Shown in pieces: positions 1-8,054 of a stretch of DNA of 64,000 bases (positions within the stretch are counted from its first letter, which is position 1; the number at the start of each line of letters is the position of its first letter). The stretch is taken from the NCBI RefSeq assembly GCF_039871655.1, contig NZ_JBDPLZ010000009.1:124001-188000 (forward strand). Direction: 5' to 3'. A model generated the notes under the pieces. That model ran no database searches and was not told the DNA's origin. It worked only from the letters and a program-made list of their open reading frames with translations. Source of the stretch: Actinocorallia sp039871655. Lineage in GTDB: Bacteria; Actinomycetota; Actinomycetes; Streptosporangiales; Streptosporangiaceae. Made by a program: the position numbers and the translations under genes.

Positions 1-614
1 GGGTCATAGGGAGGGAACGCTTGGGTTCCGCCAGGAGCCTCGTAGGGCTGCGCGGAAAGAGCTCCGCTGGGAGCGTCGAAGGTGCCCGCGGAGGGCTGCG
101 GGACGTCCTGGGGCTCGTGCGGGTCGTAGGCCTGGGAGGAGTCGTAGAGGGGCAGCGCGTGGGTGCCGTTGGAAGGCTCGTAAGACTGCTGGGCGGAGTC
201 GTCCCAAGAGGTGGCCAGCGGGCCGCTGGGGCCGTCCAGCGGGCCCTCCGGCCAGCCGGACTGCCCGGCGGAGGTCTCGGGGAAGGCGGAGTGGGCTCCG
301 GTGCCCTGCCCGCTGAAGGGGGGCGGCGCCGAGAGCGGGTCGTCGTTCCACGAGGGCTGTGATTCCGCCCACTCGGGTGCGGCGGGGGGCTGCGGCGGCG
401 CCGCGGCGCTCTCCAGCCAGGAGCCGGACTGGCCCTGCTGCGGCTCGGCGGCCCAGCCCGTGGGGCCGGACTCCGTGCCGTGCCACGAGGCGGCCTCCTG
501 GTCCTCGGACGGCTGCTGCGGGACCGGCGCACTCAACGGGTGCCGGGACCAGGGGTCGGTCTCCGGCGGAGTGCTGTCCCACGGCGGCTGGTCGTTGTCA
601 CCCGGATAACCCAT
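1..614 (-). CDS. Pro/Gln/Ser-rich disordered protein, C-terminus off the left edge
   Basis: A leftward frame opens with ATG at 614 (start MGYPGDNDQPPWDST) and runs without a stop to the window edge, giving about 204 visible residues. The composition is low-complexity: Pro, Gln, Ser, Glu, Gly and regularly spaced Trp/Tyr, with loosely repeated Ser-Trp and Pro-Pro-Tyr units. No globular domain, signal peptide or membrane segment is visible. In actinomycetes such regions often precede a membrane or secreted domain, which would lie outside the window. The ribosome-binding site is weak. It is divergent from rplM and shares about 350 bp of upstream DNA with it. I do not recognise a family. The long open frame with coherent composition makes it likely real. 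Confidence 0.6.
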   Translation of the reverse strand, partial: MGYPGDNDQPPWDSTPPETDPWSRHPLSAPVPQQPSEDQEAASWHGTESGPTGWAAEPQQGQSGSWLESAAAPPQPPAAPEWAESQPSWNDDPLSAPPPFSGQGTGAHSAFPETSAGQSGWPEGPLDGPSGPLATSWDDSAQQSYEPSNGTHALPLYDSSQAYDPHEPQDVPQPSAGTFDAPSGALSAQPYEAPGGTQAFPPYD

Positions 615-826
615 GTTGCGGAGCCTATCGGTCGTTTCGAGGTGCCCTTCGGCCCGAGTTCGTCCCACCATGACATGGATGGAGTCTCCGTGCAGCTCAT
701 TCGGCCCACAGGGGGAGAGCCATCGGGCATACTGAAGGCATACTGTCAGAGGCAGGATCGGCGCCCGTAGCTGCCCGTACCGTATCCGGAGACACCCGGA
801 CGGAGCGGTGATATGCGGGTGCTACT

Positions 827-855
827 TTGCCCATGCTCCAGAGCTTGGGTATCCT
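827..855 (+). promoter_or_regulatory. Candidate sigma-70-type promoter for rplM-rpsI
   Basis: TTGCCC at 827-832 and TATCCT at 850-855 are separated by exactly 17 nt. Each hexamer matches the housekeeping consensus at 4 of 6 positions. A start near 862 would leave a leader of about 100 nt before the rplM GTG. The rest of 615-961 shows no gene I can support. It is the shared upstream region with the divergent Pro/Gln-rich gene. Confidence 0.45.
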
Positions 856-961
856 GCTCCTTTGTATGTGTCGGGTTGCCAGTCAGGCATGCACACCGGC
901 ACCCGGTCCGGATCATCCGAAGGGCCGATCCCAACAGTCGACAGAAACGAAGGCTTACGCC

Positions 962-1405
962 GTGCGCACGTACACCCCTAAGCCCGCTGACGTGCAGCGT
1001 CAGTGGCACGTCATCGACGCGACCGATGTCGTGCTGGGTCGCCTTGCCAGCCAGGTCGCGATCCTGCTTCGGGGCAAGCACAAGCCGATCTACGCTCCCC
1101 ACGTTGACACCGGTGACTTCGTCATCATCATCAACGCCGACAAGGTCTCGCTCAGCGGTAAGAAGCTCGAGCAGAAGAAGGCCTACCGTCACTCGGGTTA
1201 CCCGGGTGGTCTGCGCGCCGTCGCCTACAAGGACCTGCTCGAGAAGCACCCCGAGCGGGCCGTCGAGAAGGCGATCAAGGGCATGCTGCCGAAGAACAAG
1301 CTCGGTCGCGCGATGTTCGGCAAGGTGAAGGTCTACGCGGGCCCGAACCACCCGCACACCGCCCAGCAGCCGGTGCCGTTCGAGATCACGCAGGTCGCCC
1401 AGTAG
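962..1405 (+). CDS. rplM: 50S ribosomal protein L13
   Basis: A 147-residue protein of normal length for L13. It begins VRTYTPKPADVQRQWHVIDA and contains the family core VLGRLASQ, the HSGYPGG turn and the KGMLPKNKLG signature near the C-terminus. L13 binds 23S rRNA early in large-subunit assembly. The frame is open further upstream (another 45 codons), but the GTG at 962 matches the conserved N-terminus and has a GAAGG ribosome-binding site about 8 nt before it, so I take it as the start. It is the first gene of the rplM-rpsI pair, 107 nt ahead of rpsI. Confidence 0.97.
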   Translation: MRTYTPKPADVQRQWHVIDATDVVLGRLASQVAILLRGKHKPIYAPHVDTGDFVIIINADKVSLSGKKLEQKKAYRHSGYPGGLRAVAYKDLLEKHPERAVEKAIKGMLPKNKLGRAMFGKVKVYAGPNHPHTAQQPVPFEITQVAQ

Positions 1406-1512
1406 ATCTGGCCTCTGTGCCGGCTCCACCGTCCAAAAAGAGGCCGCTGGGGCGCCCTGGGAGCTCGAGTCAGGGTCCGCCGCCCCGGTTAGAAGACCAC
1501 ACAAGGAGAATC

Positions 1513-2013
1513 GTGGCTGAGACCACCGAGACGTTCGACGACAACGTCTCCTACGAGGACGTCCCGTCCGAGTACACCACCGAGTCCGCGGTGGAAGAAG
1601 AGAACGTCGTGCGGGTGCCGGCCGCGACCGGCCCGGCGTCGGCGACCGGCCGCCGCAAGGAGGCGATCGCCCGCGTGCGCATCGTCCCCGGCTCCGGAAA
1701 CTGGACGGTCAACGGCCGCACCCTCGAGGGCTACTTCCCGAACAAGGTGCACCAGCAGCTCGTCAACGAGCCCTTCGTCACGCTCGGCCTCGAGGGCCAG
1801 TGGGACGTCATCGCCCGCATCAACGGCGGCGGTGTGACCGGTCAGGCCGGCGCCCTGCGCATGGGGATCTCCCGGGCGCTGCAGATCTCCGACCCGGACA
1901 ACCGCCCCGCCCTGAAGAAGGCCGGCTTCCTCACCCGTGACCCGCGGGCCAAGGAACGCAAGAAGGCCGGTCTCAAGAAGGCCCGTAAGGCTCCGCAGTA
2001 CAGCAAGCGTTGA
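1513..2013 (+). CDS. rpsI: 30S ribosomal protein S9
   Basis: A 166-residue S9. The C-terminal two thirds are canonical: GRRKEAIARVRIVPG, FPNKVHQQLVNEPF, GGGVTGQAGALRMGI and the basic tail KKARKAPQYSKR that reaches the ribosomal P site. The first 40 residues form an acidic, Thr/Glu-rich extension typical of actinobacterial S9. The GTG at 1513 follows AAGGAG by 7 nt. The frame is open upstream of it, but that sequence has no S9 character. A hairpin terminator follows at 2036. Confidence 0.97.
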   Translation: MAETTETFDDNVSYEDVPSEYTTESAVEEENVVRVPAATGPASATGRRKEAIARVRIVPGSGNWTVNGRTLEGYFPNKVHQQLVNEPFVTLGLEGQWDVIARINGGGVTGQAGALRMGISRALQISDPDNRPALKKAGFLTRDPRAKERKKAGLKKARKAPQYSKR

Positions 2014-2035
2014 TCCTCCGGCTTGCTTGACCAGG

Positions 2036-2068
2036 CGGCGGACACCATGGGAGTGGTGTCCGCCGTTT
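2036..2068 (+). terminator. Hairpin terminator after rpsI
   Basis: A perfect 11-bp inverted repeat, CGGCGGACACC (2036-2046) and GGTGTCCGCCG (2055-2065), has an 8-nt loop and is followed by TTT. It sits between rpsI and glmM and probably ends the ribosomal transcript. The T-run is short, as is usual in high-GC genomes. Confidence 0.75.
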
Positions 2069-2099
2069 GGCGTTCCCCCGAGTATGAAAGTGGTCTGTC

Positions 2100-3440
2100 G
2101 TGGGTCGTTTGTTCGGAACTGATGGCGTACGGGGCCTGGCGAACCGGGACCTCACCGCGCGCCTGGCGATGGAGCTGTCCATGGCCGCCGCCCGGGTGCT
2201 GGGTGACGCCGGGGCGTTCGAGGGCCACCGCCCGGTCGCGGTGGTGGGCCGGGATCCGCGGGCCTCGGGCGAGTTCCTGGAGGCGGCCGTCGTCGCGGGC
2301 CTGGCCGGCGCGGGCGTCGACGTGCTGCGGCTGGGCGTGCTGCCGACCCCCGCGGTGGCCTACCTGACCCGGGAGCTGGGCGCGGACCTGGGCGTCATGC
2401 TGTCGGCCTCCCACAACCCGGCCCCCGACAACGGCATCAAGTTCTTCGACCGCAGCGGCTACAAACTCCCCGACGAGATCGAGGACCGCATCGAGGCCAA
2501 GCTCGGTGAGGAGTGGGACGCGCCGACCGGAGCGGGTGTCGGCCGGGTCTTCGAGGCGCACGGTGAGATCTCCAGGTACGCCGACCACCTGCTGTCCACG
2601 CTGGACGTCCCCCTGTCGGGGATGCGCGTGGTGGTCGACTGCGCGCACGGGGCGGCGGCTGAGCTGGCCCCCGACCTGCTGCGCCGGGCGGGGGCGGAGG
2701 TCCTGGAGATCGGTACCGCGCCGGACGGGCTCAACATCAACGACGGGGTGGGCTCCACCCATCTGGACCCGCTGCGCGAGGCGGTGCTGAAGCACGGCGC
2801 GGTCCTGGGCCTGGCCTTCGACGGTGACGCCGACCGCTGTCTGGCGGTCACCTCCGGCGGCGAGGTCGTGGACGGCGACCAGATCATGGCGATCCTGGCG
2901 CTGGAGCTGCACGAGGCGGGACGGCTGCCGGCCGGGACGGTCGTCGCGACGGTCATGTCGAACCTGGGCTTCAAGCTGGCGCTGCAGGGCCACGGGCTGA
3001 GGATCCTGGAGACGGCGGTCGGCGACCGCTACGTCCTGGAGGCGATGCGCGAGGGCGGGTACGGCTTCGGCGGCGAGCAGTCCGGCCATGTGATCATGCT
3101 GGAGCACGGCACCACCGGGGACGGCCTGCTGACCGGGCTGCACCTGCTGGGAGCGGTGGCCCGGCGCGGCCGTCCGCTGGACGAGCTGGCCAAGTGCATG
3201 ACCCGGCTGCCGCAGGTGCTCATCAACGTGCGCGGGGTGGACAAGGCCAGGGCCAAGACGTCCGAGGAGCTGAGGGCGGCGATCCGGGCGGCGGAGCAGG
3301 AGCTGGGGGCCTCGGGTCGGGTGCTGATCCGTCCGTCGGGCACCGAGCCGATGGTCCGGGTGATGGTCGAGGCCGCGGCCGAGGACCAGGCCCACGACAT
3401 CGCGGAGCGGCTGGCGGACGTCGTCCGCACGCATCTGTAG
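2100..3440 (+). CDS. glmM: Phosphoglucosamine mutase
   Basis: This enzyme converts glucosamine-6-phosphate to glucosamine-1-phosphate for UDP-GlcNAc and peptidoglycan. At 446 residues it has the usual length. Visible motifs are the N-terminal LFGTDGVRG, the phosphoserine loop LSASHNPAPDNG (Ser near 103), the metal loop FDGDADRC (near 240) and the phosphate-binding RPSGTEPMVRVM (near 410). The start is GTG. It works with GlmS (12515) in the same window, one of several wall-precursor genes here. Confidence 0.96.
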   Translation: MGRLFGTDGVRGLANRDLTARLAMELSMAAARVLGDAGAFEGHRPVAVVGRDPRASGEFLEAAVVAGLAGAGVDVLRLGVLPTPAVAYLTRELGADLGVMLSASHNPAPDNGIKFFDRSGYKLPDEIEDRIEAKLGEEWDAPTGAGVGRVFEAHGEISRYADHLLSTLDVPLSGMRVVVDCAHGAAAELAPDLLRRAGAEVLEIGTAPDGLNINDGVGSTHLDPLREAVLKHGAVLGLAFDGDADRCLAVTSGGEVVDGDQIMAILALELHEAGRLPAGTVVATVMSNLGFKLALQGHGLRILETAVGDRYVLEAMREGGYGFGGEQSGHVIMLEHGTTGDGLLTGLHLLGAVARRGRPLDELAKCMTRLPQVLINVRGVDKARAKTSEELRAAIRAAEQELGASGRVLIRPSGTEPMVRVMVEAAAEDQAHDIAERLADVVRTHL

Positions 3441-3534
3441 GGGCTTCTCAGGGAACGCGGATATTCGTTTCCGGGGCGGTGCGCGGCTTCGCTAAGCTGG
3501 TGGGTTCGCCCATCTTTCGAAGGAGAGCCGAAGC

Positions 3535-5547
3535 ATGCCCGGGGGAGCCGACGTACCGGAGACGTTCGAGACGCTGGAGGCGGAGCGCGCCCATCTGAAG
3601 GAGGCGCGTGAGGCCCTCCGCAGGATGCGCGAGCACGCGGAGTCGTTGTCGGCCGACGCGGCGGGCGACTGGGTGTCCCGGCAGGTGCTGGAGTCGTTGC
3701 TGGACCAGCGGATCAGGGCGCTCGCCGACCACCCGGACACGCCGCTGTTCTTCGGCCGGCTCGACCACGCGTCCGATGCGGGCGCGGACCTGCCGGAGGC
3801 GGTCTACGTCGGGCGGCGGCACGTGCACGACGAGGAGGGGCTGGCGCTCGTCCTGGACTGGCGGGCGCCGGTGTCGCGGGCGTTCTACCAGGCGGGTCCG
3901 CGGGATCCGATGGGGGTGGCGCGGCGCCGGCGGTTCGGGTTCGACCGCGGGGAGCTGACCGGGTTCGAGGACGAGCCGCTGGACGGGCGGGAGCTCGGGC
4001 CGTCCCGGCTGCTGACCGAGGAGATCGAGAGGCCGCGCACCGGCCCGATGCGCGACATCGTCGCGACGATCCAGCCGGAGCAGGACGTCCTCGTGCGGGC
4101 GGAGCTGTCGGACACGGTGTGCGTCCAGGGGGCTCCGGGCACCGGGAAGACCGCGGTGGGGCTGCACCGGGCGGCTTATCTCCTGTTCGTCCACCGGGAG
4201 CGGCTGAGCCGCTCCGGGGTGCTCATCGTCGGGCCCAACCGGGCGTTTCTCTCCTATATCGCCAGTGTGCTGCCCGCGCTCGGGGAGGTACGGGTGGACC
4301 AGGCGACCGTCGACGACCTTCTCGGGGCTCCGACGGCGACGGAACCGCTTCCCGTCGCCGCTTTGAAGGGCGATATACGCCTTGCCGAGGTGCTGAGAAA
4401 CGCATTGTGGATGTTCCTCTGCAAACCGGAGACGGGTCTGCTGTTCGTGAAGGGCGGTTCGCGTTACCGCATTCCCGACCACGAGATCAGGGAGCTGGTC
4501 TCCTCTCTGCGCGGGACGACGCGTTACGGCGCCGGGCGCCACACCCTCACACAGCGGCTCGCGCACCGTGTGCTGGTGCAGATGGAGCAGCGCGGAGAGG
4601 CGCCGGACGACCGTGTCCACGACGCCGTCGCACGGTCCAAGGCCGTCAAGGCGATGGTCGAGCAGGTGTGGCCGAAGATGACGCCGCAGCAGGTCCTGCA
4701 CAAGCTGTTCAGTGACGCGGAGTTCCTCGCGCAGGCGGCTCGCGGGTTGCTGGACGAGGAGGAGCAGACGTTGCTGCTCTGGGCGAAGGCGCCGCGTTCG
4801 CCGCGTTCGGCCAAGTGGACCTCGGCCGACCTCGCGCTGCTGGACGAGCTCGCGGACCTCATCGAGCGCACCGGCTCGCTCGGGCATCTCGTCGTGGACG
4901 AGGCGCAGGACCTCTCGCCGATGCAGTTGCGCGCGCTGGGGCGGCGCTGCGCGACCGGTTCGGCGACGGTCCTAGGGGACCTGGCGCAGGGCACGACGCC
5001 CTGGGCGGCCCGCACGTGGCGGCAGGTCCTGGCCTACCTGGGGCAGGAGGGCGAGGTCACCGAGCTGACCCTCGGCTTCCGGGTGCCCCGGGAGGTACTG
5101 GACTACGCGGTGCGGCTGCTGCCGTCCGTCGCGCCGGGGCTGGCCGTCCCTCGGTCGTTGCGCGGCGGGGCGGGAGCGCTTTCGGTGCGCAGGGTGCGGG
5201 ATGTGCACGACGCCGCCGTCACCGCCGTTCTGGAGGTGCAGGCGAGGGACGGTTCCATCGCCGTCATCGTCGCCGACGAGCGGCTCGAGGAGCTGGCGAG
5301 GACGCTGGAGGACAATGGCGTGGACCATGCCGTCCTCACGCCCGAAGGGGTCGCGGGAGAACGTGTCCACCTCGTTCCCGCGACCCTCGCCAAGGGCCTC
5401 GAATACGACCATGTCGTGGTCGCGGAGCCCGCGGAGATCGTGGCCGCCGAGGAGCGCGGCCTGGCCCGGCTGTACGTGGTGCTGACCCGAGCGGTCACCT
5501 CGCTGACCGTCCTGCACCACGGGCCGTTGCCCGCGGAGCTCGGCTGA
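3535..5547 (+). CDS. HelD-like UvrD/Rep-family ATPase (RNA polymerase recycling factor)
   Basis: 670 residues, with an N-terminal coiled-coil (ETLEAERAHLKEAREALRR) followed by a split superfamily-1 helicase core. Walker A is APGTGKTAVGLHRAAYL (near 198-206), Walker B/motif II is VVDEAQDLSP (near 452), motif IV-like LTLGFRVPRE lies near 512, and the final motif has the KGLEYDHVVV sequence. The HRAAYLL after Walker A and the N-terminal coiled coil fit HelD rather than UvrD. HelD proteins enter RNA polymerase channels and release stalled enzyme. Some actinobacterial members (HelR) protect against rifamycins. The ATG follows AAGGAGAG. It stands alone between glmM and a leftward gene. Whether it is HelR-like cannot be decided from sequence alone. 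Confidence 0.85.
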   Translation: MPGGADVPETFETLEAERAHLKEAREALRRMREHAESLSADAAGDWVSRQVLESLLDQRIRALADHPDTPLFFGRLDHASDAGADLPEAVYVGRRHVHDEEGLALVLDWRAPVSRAFYQAGPRDPMGVARRRRFGFDRGELTGFEDEPLDGRELGPSRLLTEEIERPRTGPMRDIVATIQPEQDVLVRAELSDTVCVQGAPGTGKTAVGLHRAAYLLFVHRERLSRSGVLIVGPNRAFLSYIASVLPALGEVRVDQATVDDLLGAPTATEPLPVAALKGDIRLAEVLRNALWMFLCKPETGLLFVKGGSRYRIPDHEIRELVSSLRGTTRYGAGRHTLTQRLAHRVLVQMEQRGEAPDDRVHDAVARSKAVKAMVEQVWPKMTPQQVLHKLFSDAEFLAQAARGLLDEEEQTLLLWAKAPRSPRSAKWTSADLALLDELADLIERTGSLGHLVVDEAQDLSPMQLRALGRRCATGSATVLGDLAQGTTPWAARTWRQVLAYLGQEGEVTELTLGFRVPREVLDYAVRLLPSVAPGLAVPRSLRGGAGALSVRRVRDVHDAAVTAVLEVQARDGSIAVIVADERLEELARTLEDNGVDHAVLTPEGVAGERVHLVPATLAKGLEYDHVVVAEPAEIVAAEERGLARLYVVLTRAVTSLTVLHHGPLPAELG

Positions 5548-5553
5548 CCCGGC

Positions 5554-5820
5554 TCAGGAGGTGATGTCGAGCTTTCCGACCTTCAGGTGGGCTATCTCCA
5601 CGGTGCCCGCCTGAAGGTGCTCGACGAGCGCCTTCTTGACGGCGAGCCTGCCGATGGCCAGCGCCCCCAGGGCGACGGCTCCGACGGCCAGCGACCCGAG
5701 CGCGGCCGAGCCGAGCGCGGCGCCGAGCCCGACGCGCAGGCCGGCCGCCTCCGCACCTATCGCGCGCGCCCCTATCGCCCGTTCTGTCCTGACCTTTTCT
5801 CGTTCAACTTCGGCTTCCAT
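5554..5820 (-). CDS. Small Ala/Gly/Leu repeat protein, function unknown
   Basis: 88 residues from the ATG at 5820. The upstream ATG at 5829 would add three residues but sits on top of the GGAGA ribosome-binding site, so I prefer 5820. After a charged start (MEAEVEREKVRTERAIGA) come about ten five-residue units of the form hydrophobic-A-x-G-x, for example LGSLAVGAVALGALAIG. The C-terminus is charged: AHLKVGKLDITS. The five-residue period suggests a small beta-solenoid like pentapeptide-repeat folds, though the hydrophobicity could also allow membrane association. It ends 6 nt from the convergent HelD gene. No function is known to me. Confidence 0.6.
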   Translation of the reverse strand: MEAEVEREKVRTERAIGARAIGAEAAGLRVGLGAALGSAALGSLAVGAVALGALAIGRLAVKKALVEHLQAGTVEIAHLKVGKLDITS

Positions 5821-5908
5821 GCTCGGCATTCTCTCCGATGAAATCCCTGCGTAACGATTCGAGACCTGAAGGTTCCCGAAAGGCGGTGGATCGGGTGACT
5901 ATAGGCTT

Positions 5909-6295
5909 ATGGACGTCGGCGTGAACGCGGCAGGTCCCTTTTCCCAACGAGTGTTGACGCTTACTCGCACGTGGCCGAATGTCACGGTCCAAAAAGCGGA
6001 TTGCGGCCGCGGCGCGGCCCTGGTGTCCGCCGGGTGCCAGGTGGTGCACCTGCACGGGGGCGACGAGGCCGAGCTGCTGCTGGGCGAGAAGAGCGTCGCC
6101 CGGCTGAGCCCGGTGCTCGGTGAGTCGGGCAGGGCGTGGCTCGACGACAGGTCCGTCCGGCTCCGGCTGGACGGGGACAGCGACGTCAGGATGCTGTTGT
6201 CGCTGCTCAGCCTCGCCATCAAGGGATGCGTCGACGACGAGTGCCATGGGAACGATCCATGGTGCCGGATCGGCAGAAGCGCGGCCGTCTGCTGA
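5909..6295 (+). CDS. Luciferase-domain (DUF5519-like) small protein
   Basis: 128 residues. It resembles the small actinobacterial proteins annotated as luciferase family/DUF5519: an N-terminal TRTWPNVTV segment, a central VVHLHGGDEAELLL, then a helical LLSLLSLAIKG region. The name comes from a fold found beside dinoflagellate-type luciferase and does not imply light emission; no activity is established. The C-terminal 20 residues are Cys-rich (C x4 C, then WC and a final C) and do not look like the family core. The ribosome-binding site is poor (AGGCTT). It is divergent from the repeat protein and convergent with the HNH lipoprotein. Confidence 0.6.
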   Translation: MDVGVNAAGPFSQRVLTLTRTWPNVTVQKADCGRGAALVSAGCQVVHLHGGDEAELLLGEKSVARLSPVLGESGRAWLDDRSVRLRLDGDSDVRMLLSLLSLAIKGCVDDECHGNDPWCRIGRSAAVC

Positions 6296-6306
6296 ACGGA
6301 TCGCGG

Positions 6307-6972
6307 TCAGCAGGTCTTCAGGAAGCCGCCGAGGGCGGTGTGGTCGGCCTTGGTCACCGGCAGCCCGTACTTCTTGGCGACCGTGACGAACATGCCCGCG
6401 TAGGTGCACTGGTAGTCGGCCGGGGGTTTCCACTCACCCGGTCCCGAGTCCCCCTTCTGCTGGTTGGGCCGTCCCGAGACGGCCAGCAGGTTGAGGGGGT
6501 CGTTGGCGAACTCCGCGCGCCGGTCCGCGGACCACCCGTCCGCGCCCAGCCGCCAGGCCAGGGCGAGGGGGTAGATGTGGTCGATCTGGACCTGCGAGGG
6601 CCTGGTGCGGGTGAAGGAGACCTTCTCGTCGCTGTAGGGGTCGTCTTCCAGGGTGCCGGTGAGGACGATGCAGCCGTCGTCCTTCTTCGTCACCGAGACG
6701 AGGTCGCGCGCGAGGATGTCGTTGCGGGTGTCGCAGCCGTTGCCGTCGACGTCCTTCCACGGGGTGCCGAACGCCCTGCGGTCGTAGCTCGACGCGTTCC
6801 GCTCGTCCTCGATCTTCAGTGAGCCGAGGTCTTCGAGCGCGCCCTTGGAGTCGGTGCCGGAGGTGCCGGGGGTGCGGGAGGAGGAGGGGTCGGGGGAGTC
6901 GGTGCCGAGTTCGACGCTGCAGCCGCCGAGCAGGAGGACGGCGCTGGCAGCCAGGGCGAGGGGCCGAAACAT
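6307..6972 (-). CDS. Secreted lipoprotein with HNH (DUF1524/GmrSD-C-like) nuclease domain
   Basis: 221 residues. A lipoprotein signal is clear: MFRPLALAASAVLLLGGC, with the lipidated Cys at 18. A Ser/Pro/Thr-rich linker (about 20-45) follows, then a compact domain with IDHIYPLALAWRLGA, NDPLNLLAV and a final ADYQCTY...C. The D-H pair and downstream Asn match the HNH core of DUF1524-type nucleases seen in many exported actinobacterial proteins. ATG 6972 is chosen over the adjacent GTG because it lies 5 nt from GGAG. The predicted location is the outer face of the membrane. A role in extracellular DNA degradation is inferred, not shown. Confidence 0.85.
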   Translation of the reverse strand: MFRPLALAASAVLLLGGCSVELGTDSPDPSSSRTPGTSGTDSKGALEDLGSLKIEDERNASSYDRRAFGTPWKDVDGNGCDTRNDILARDLVSVTKKDDGCIVLTGTLEDDPYSDEKVSFTRTRPSQVQIDHIYPLALAWRLGADGWSADRRAEFANDPLNLLAVSGRPNQQKGDSGPGEWKPPADYQCTYAGMFVTVAKKYGLPVTKADHTALGGFLKTC

Positions 6973-7071
6973 CACCGCTCCTACGTTTTCTTGTGGTGTG
7001 TCGAGATTATGGGGATTTTAGATTATCGGGAGAGACTGCCACGGCGTCCCCCGATCCGCCACCATGGCGGC

Positions 7072-8022
7072 ATGATCCATCTGAGGTCGATCGTGCCGGA
7101 CGGCCGGACCGGCGAGGTCGTCGCAGGCCTCACCGACAACCCCGGCGTCACCAATCTCGTCGTGCTGCCCGGAGCCGCCAAGGACCCCGCCGGCGATCTC
7201 GTGCTGTGCGACGTGGCACGGGAGGCCGCGGACGGGGTCATCGAGGACCTCAAACGGCTCGGCCTGGGCGCGGACGGCTCGATCTCCATGGACCAGGTGG
7301 AGCTGACGATCTCGGAGTCCGCGGAGGAGGCCAGGCGGCGCGCCCCCGGGCACGGCGACGACGCGGTGATCTGGGACCACCTGCACCGCGGGCTCTCCGA
7401 GAGCACCCGGCCGACCTGGACGTTCTTCGCCTTCCTCATCCTCGCCACCCAGCTGGCCGGGATCGCCGCGTTGCTGGACTCGCCGATCCTCATCGTCGGC
7501 GCGATGGTGCTCGGACCGGAGTTCGGGCCGATCGCCGCGATCTCCAGCGGGCTGCTCTTCCGCCGCTGGACCGAGGTCGGCAGGGCGGCGGGGATCCTGG
7601 TGGTCGGCTTCGCCGCCGCAGTCGCGGTGACCTTCGCCTGCGCCTGGGCCGGCGACCTGCTGGGCATCGTGGACGTCTCGGAGCTGCCCAAGGAGCGGCC
7701 GCTGACCGGCTTCGTCTACTCGCCGGACCGCTGGTCGTTCATCGTGGCGGTGCTGGCGGGCGCGGCCGGGGTGCTGTCCCTGACGTCGGACAAGTCCTCC
7801 AGCCTGGTGGGCGTGTTCATCTCGGTGACCACCGTCCCCGCCGCGGGCAACCTGGCGGTGGCGCTGGCGCTGGGGCACGAGTCGGAGATCCGGGGCTCGG
7901 TCCTGCAGCTGCTGGTCAACATCCTGGGCATGATCATTGCCGGGACGGCGACACTGCTCGTGCAATGGTGCGGCACCAGGCTCCTCCTGAAGAGGACCGG
8001 ACGTCGCTCTCACGGGGGATGA
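7072..8022 (+). CDS. DUF389 integral membrane protein
   Basis: 316 residues. A soluble N-terminal domain (about 1-110, with NPGVTNLVVLPGAA) precedes about six hydrophobic segments from residue 115, including the conserved SPILIVGAMVLGPEFGPIAAIS and a TVPAAGNLAVALALG turn. This is the DUF389 architecture, of unknown substrate. I start at the ATG of MIHLRSIVPDG. Upstream in-frame codons encode sequence unlike the family. The promoter region is shared with the divergent HNH lipoprotein. It ends 32 nt before the ABC cluster and is not obviously coupled to it. Confidence 0.85.
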   Translation: MIHLRSIVPDGRTGEVVAGLTDNPGVTNLVVLPGAAKDPAGDLVLCDVAREAADGVIEDLKRLGLGADGSISMDQVELTISESAEEARRRAPGHGDDAVIWDHLHRGLSESTRPTWTFFAFLILATQLAGIAALLDSPILIVGAMVLGPEFGPIAAISSGLLFRRWTEVGRAAGILVVGFAAAVAVTFACAWAGDLLGIVDVSELPKERPLTGFVYSPDRWSFIVAVLAGAAGVLSLTSDKSSSLVGVFISVTTVPAAGNLAVALALGHESEIRGSVLQLLVNILGMIIAGTATLLVQWCGTRLLLKRTGRRSHGG

Positions 8023-8054
8023 CTCAGGCATGCGGGGCTTCTAGCCTGTGCGTC

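Noticed and set aside
1842..3434. 530-codon minus-strand frame over glmM
   Set aside because: Low-complexity Arg/Gly/Gln/His sequence typical of a shadow frame; glmM motifs on the plus strand are complete.
3441..3534. Rifamycin-associated element upstream of the HelD gene
   Set aside because: I looked for the inverted repeat with GGGGCTTGC/GCAAGGCCC-type arms; the region has GGGGCTTCTC and GCGGCTTCGC but no matching second arm.
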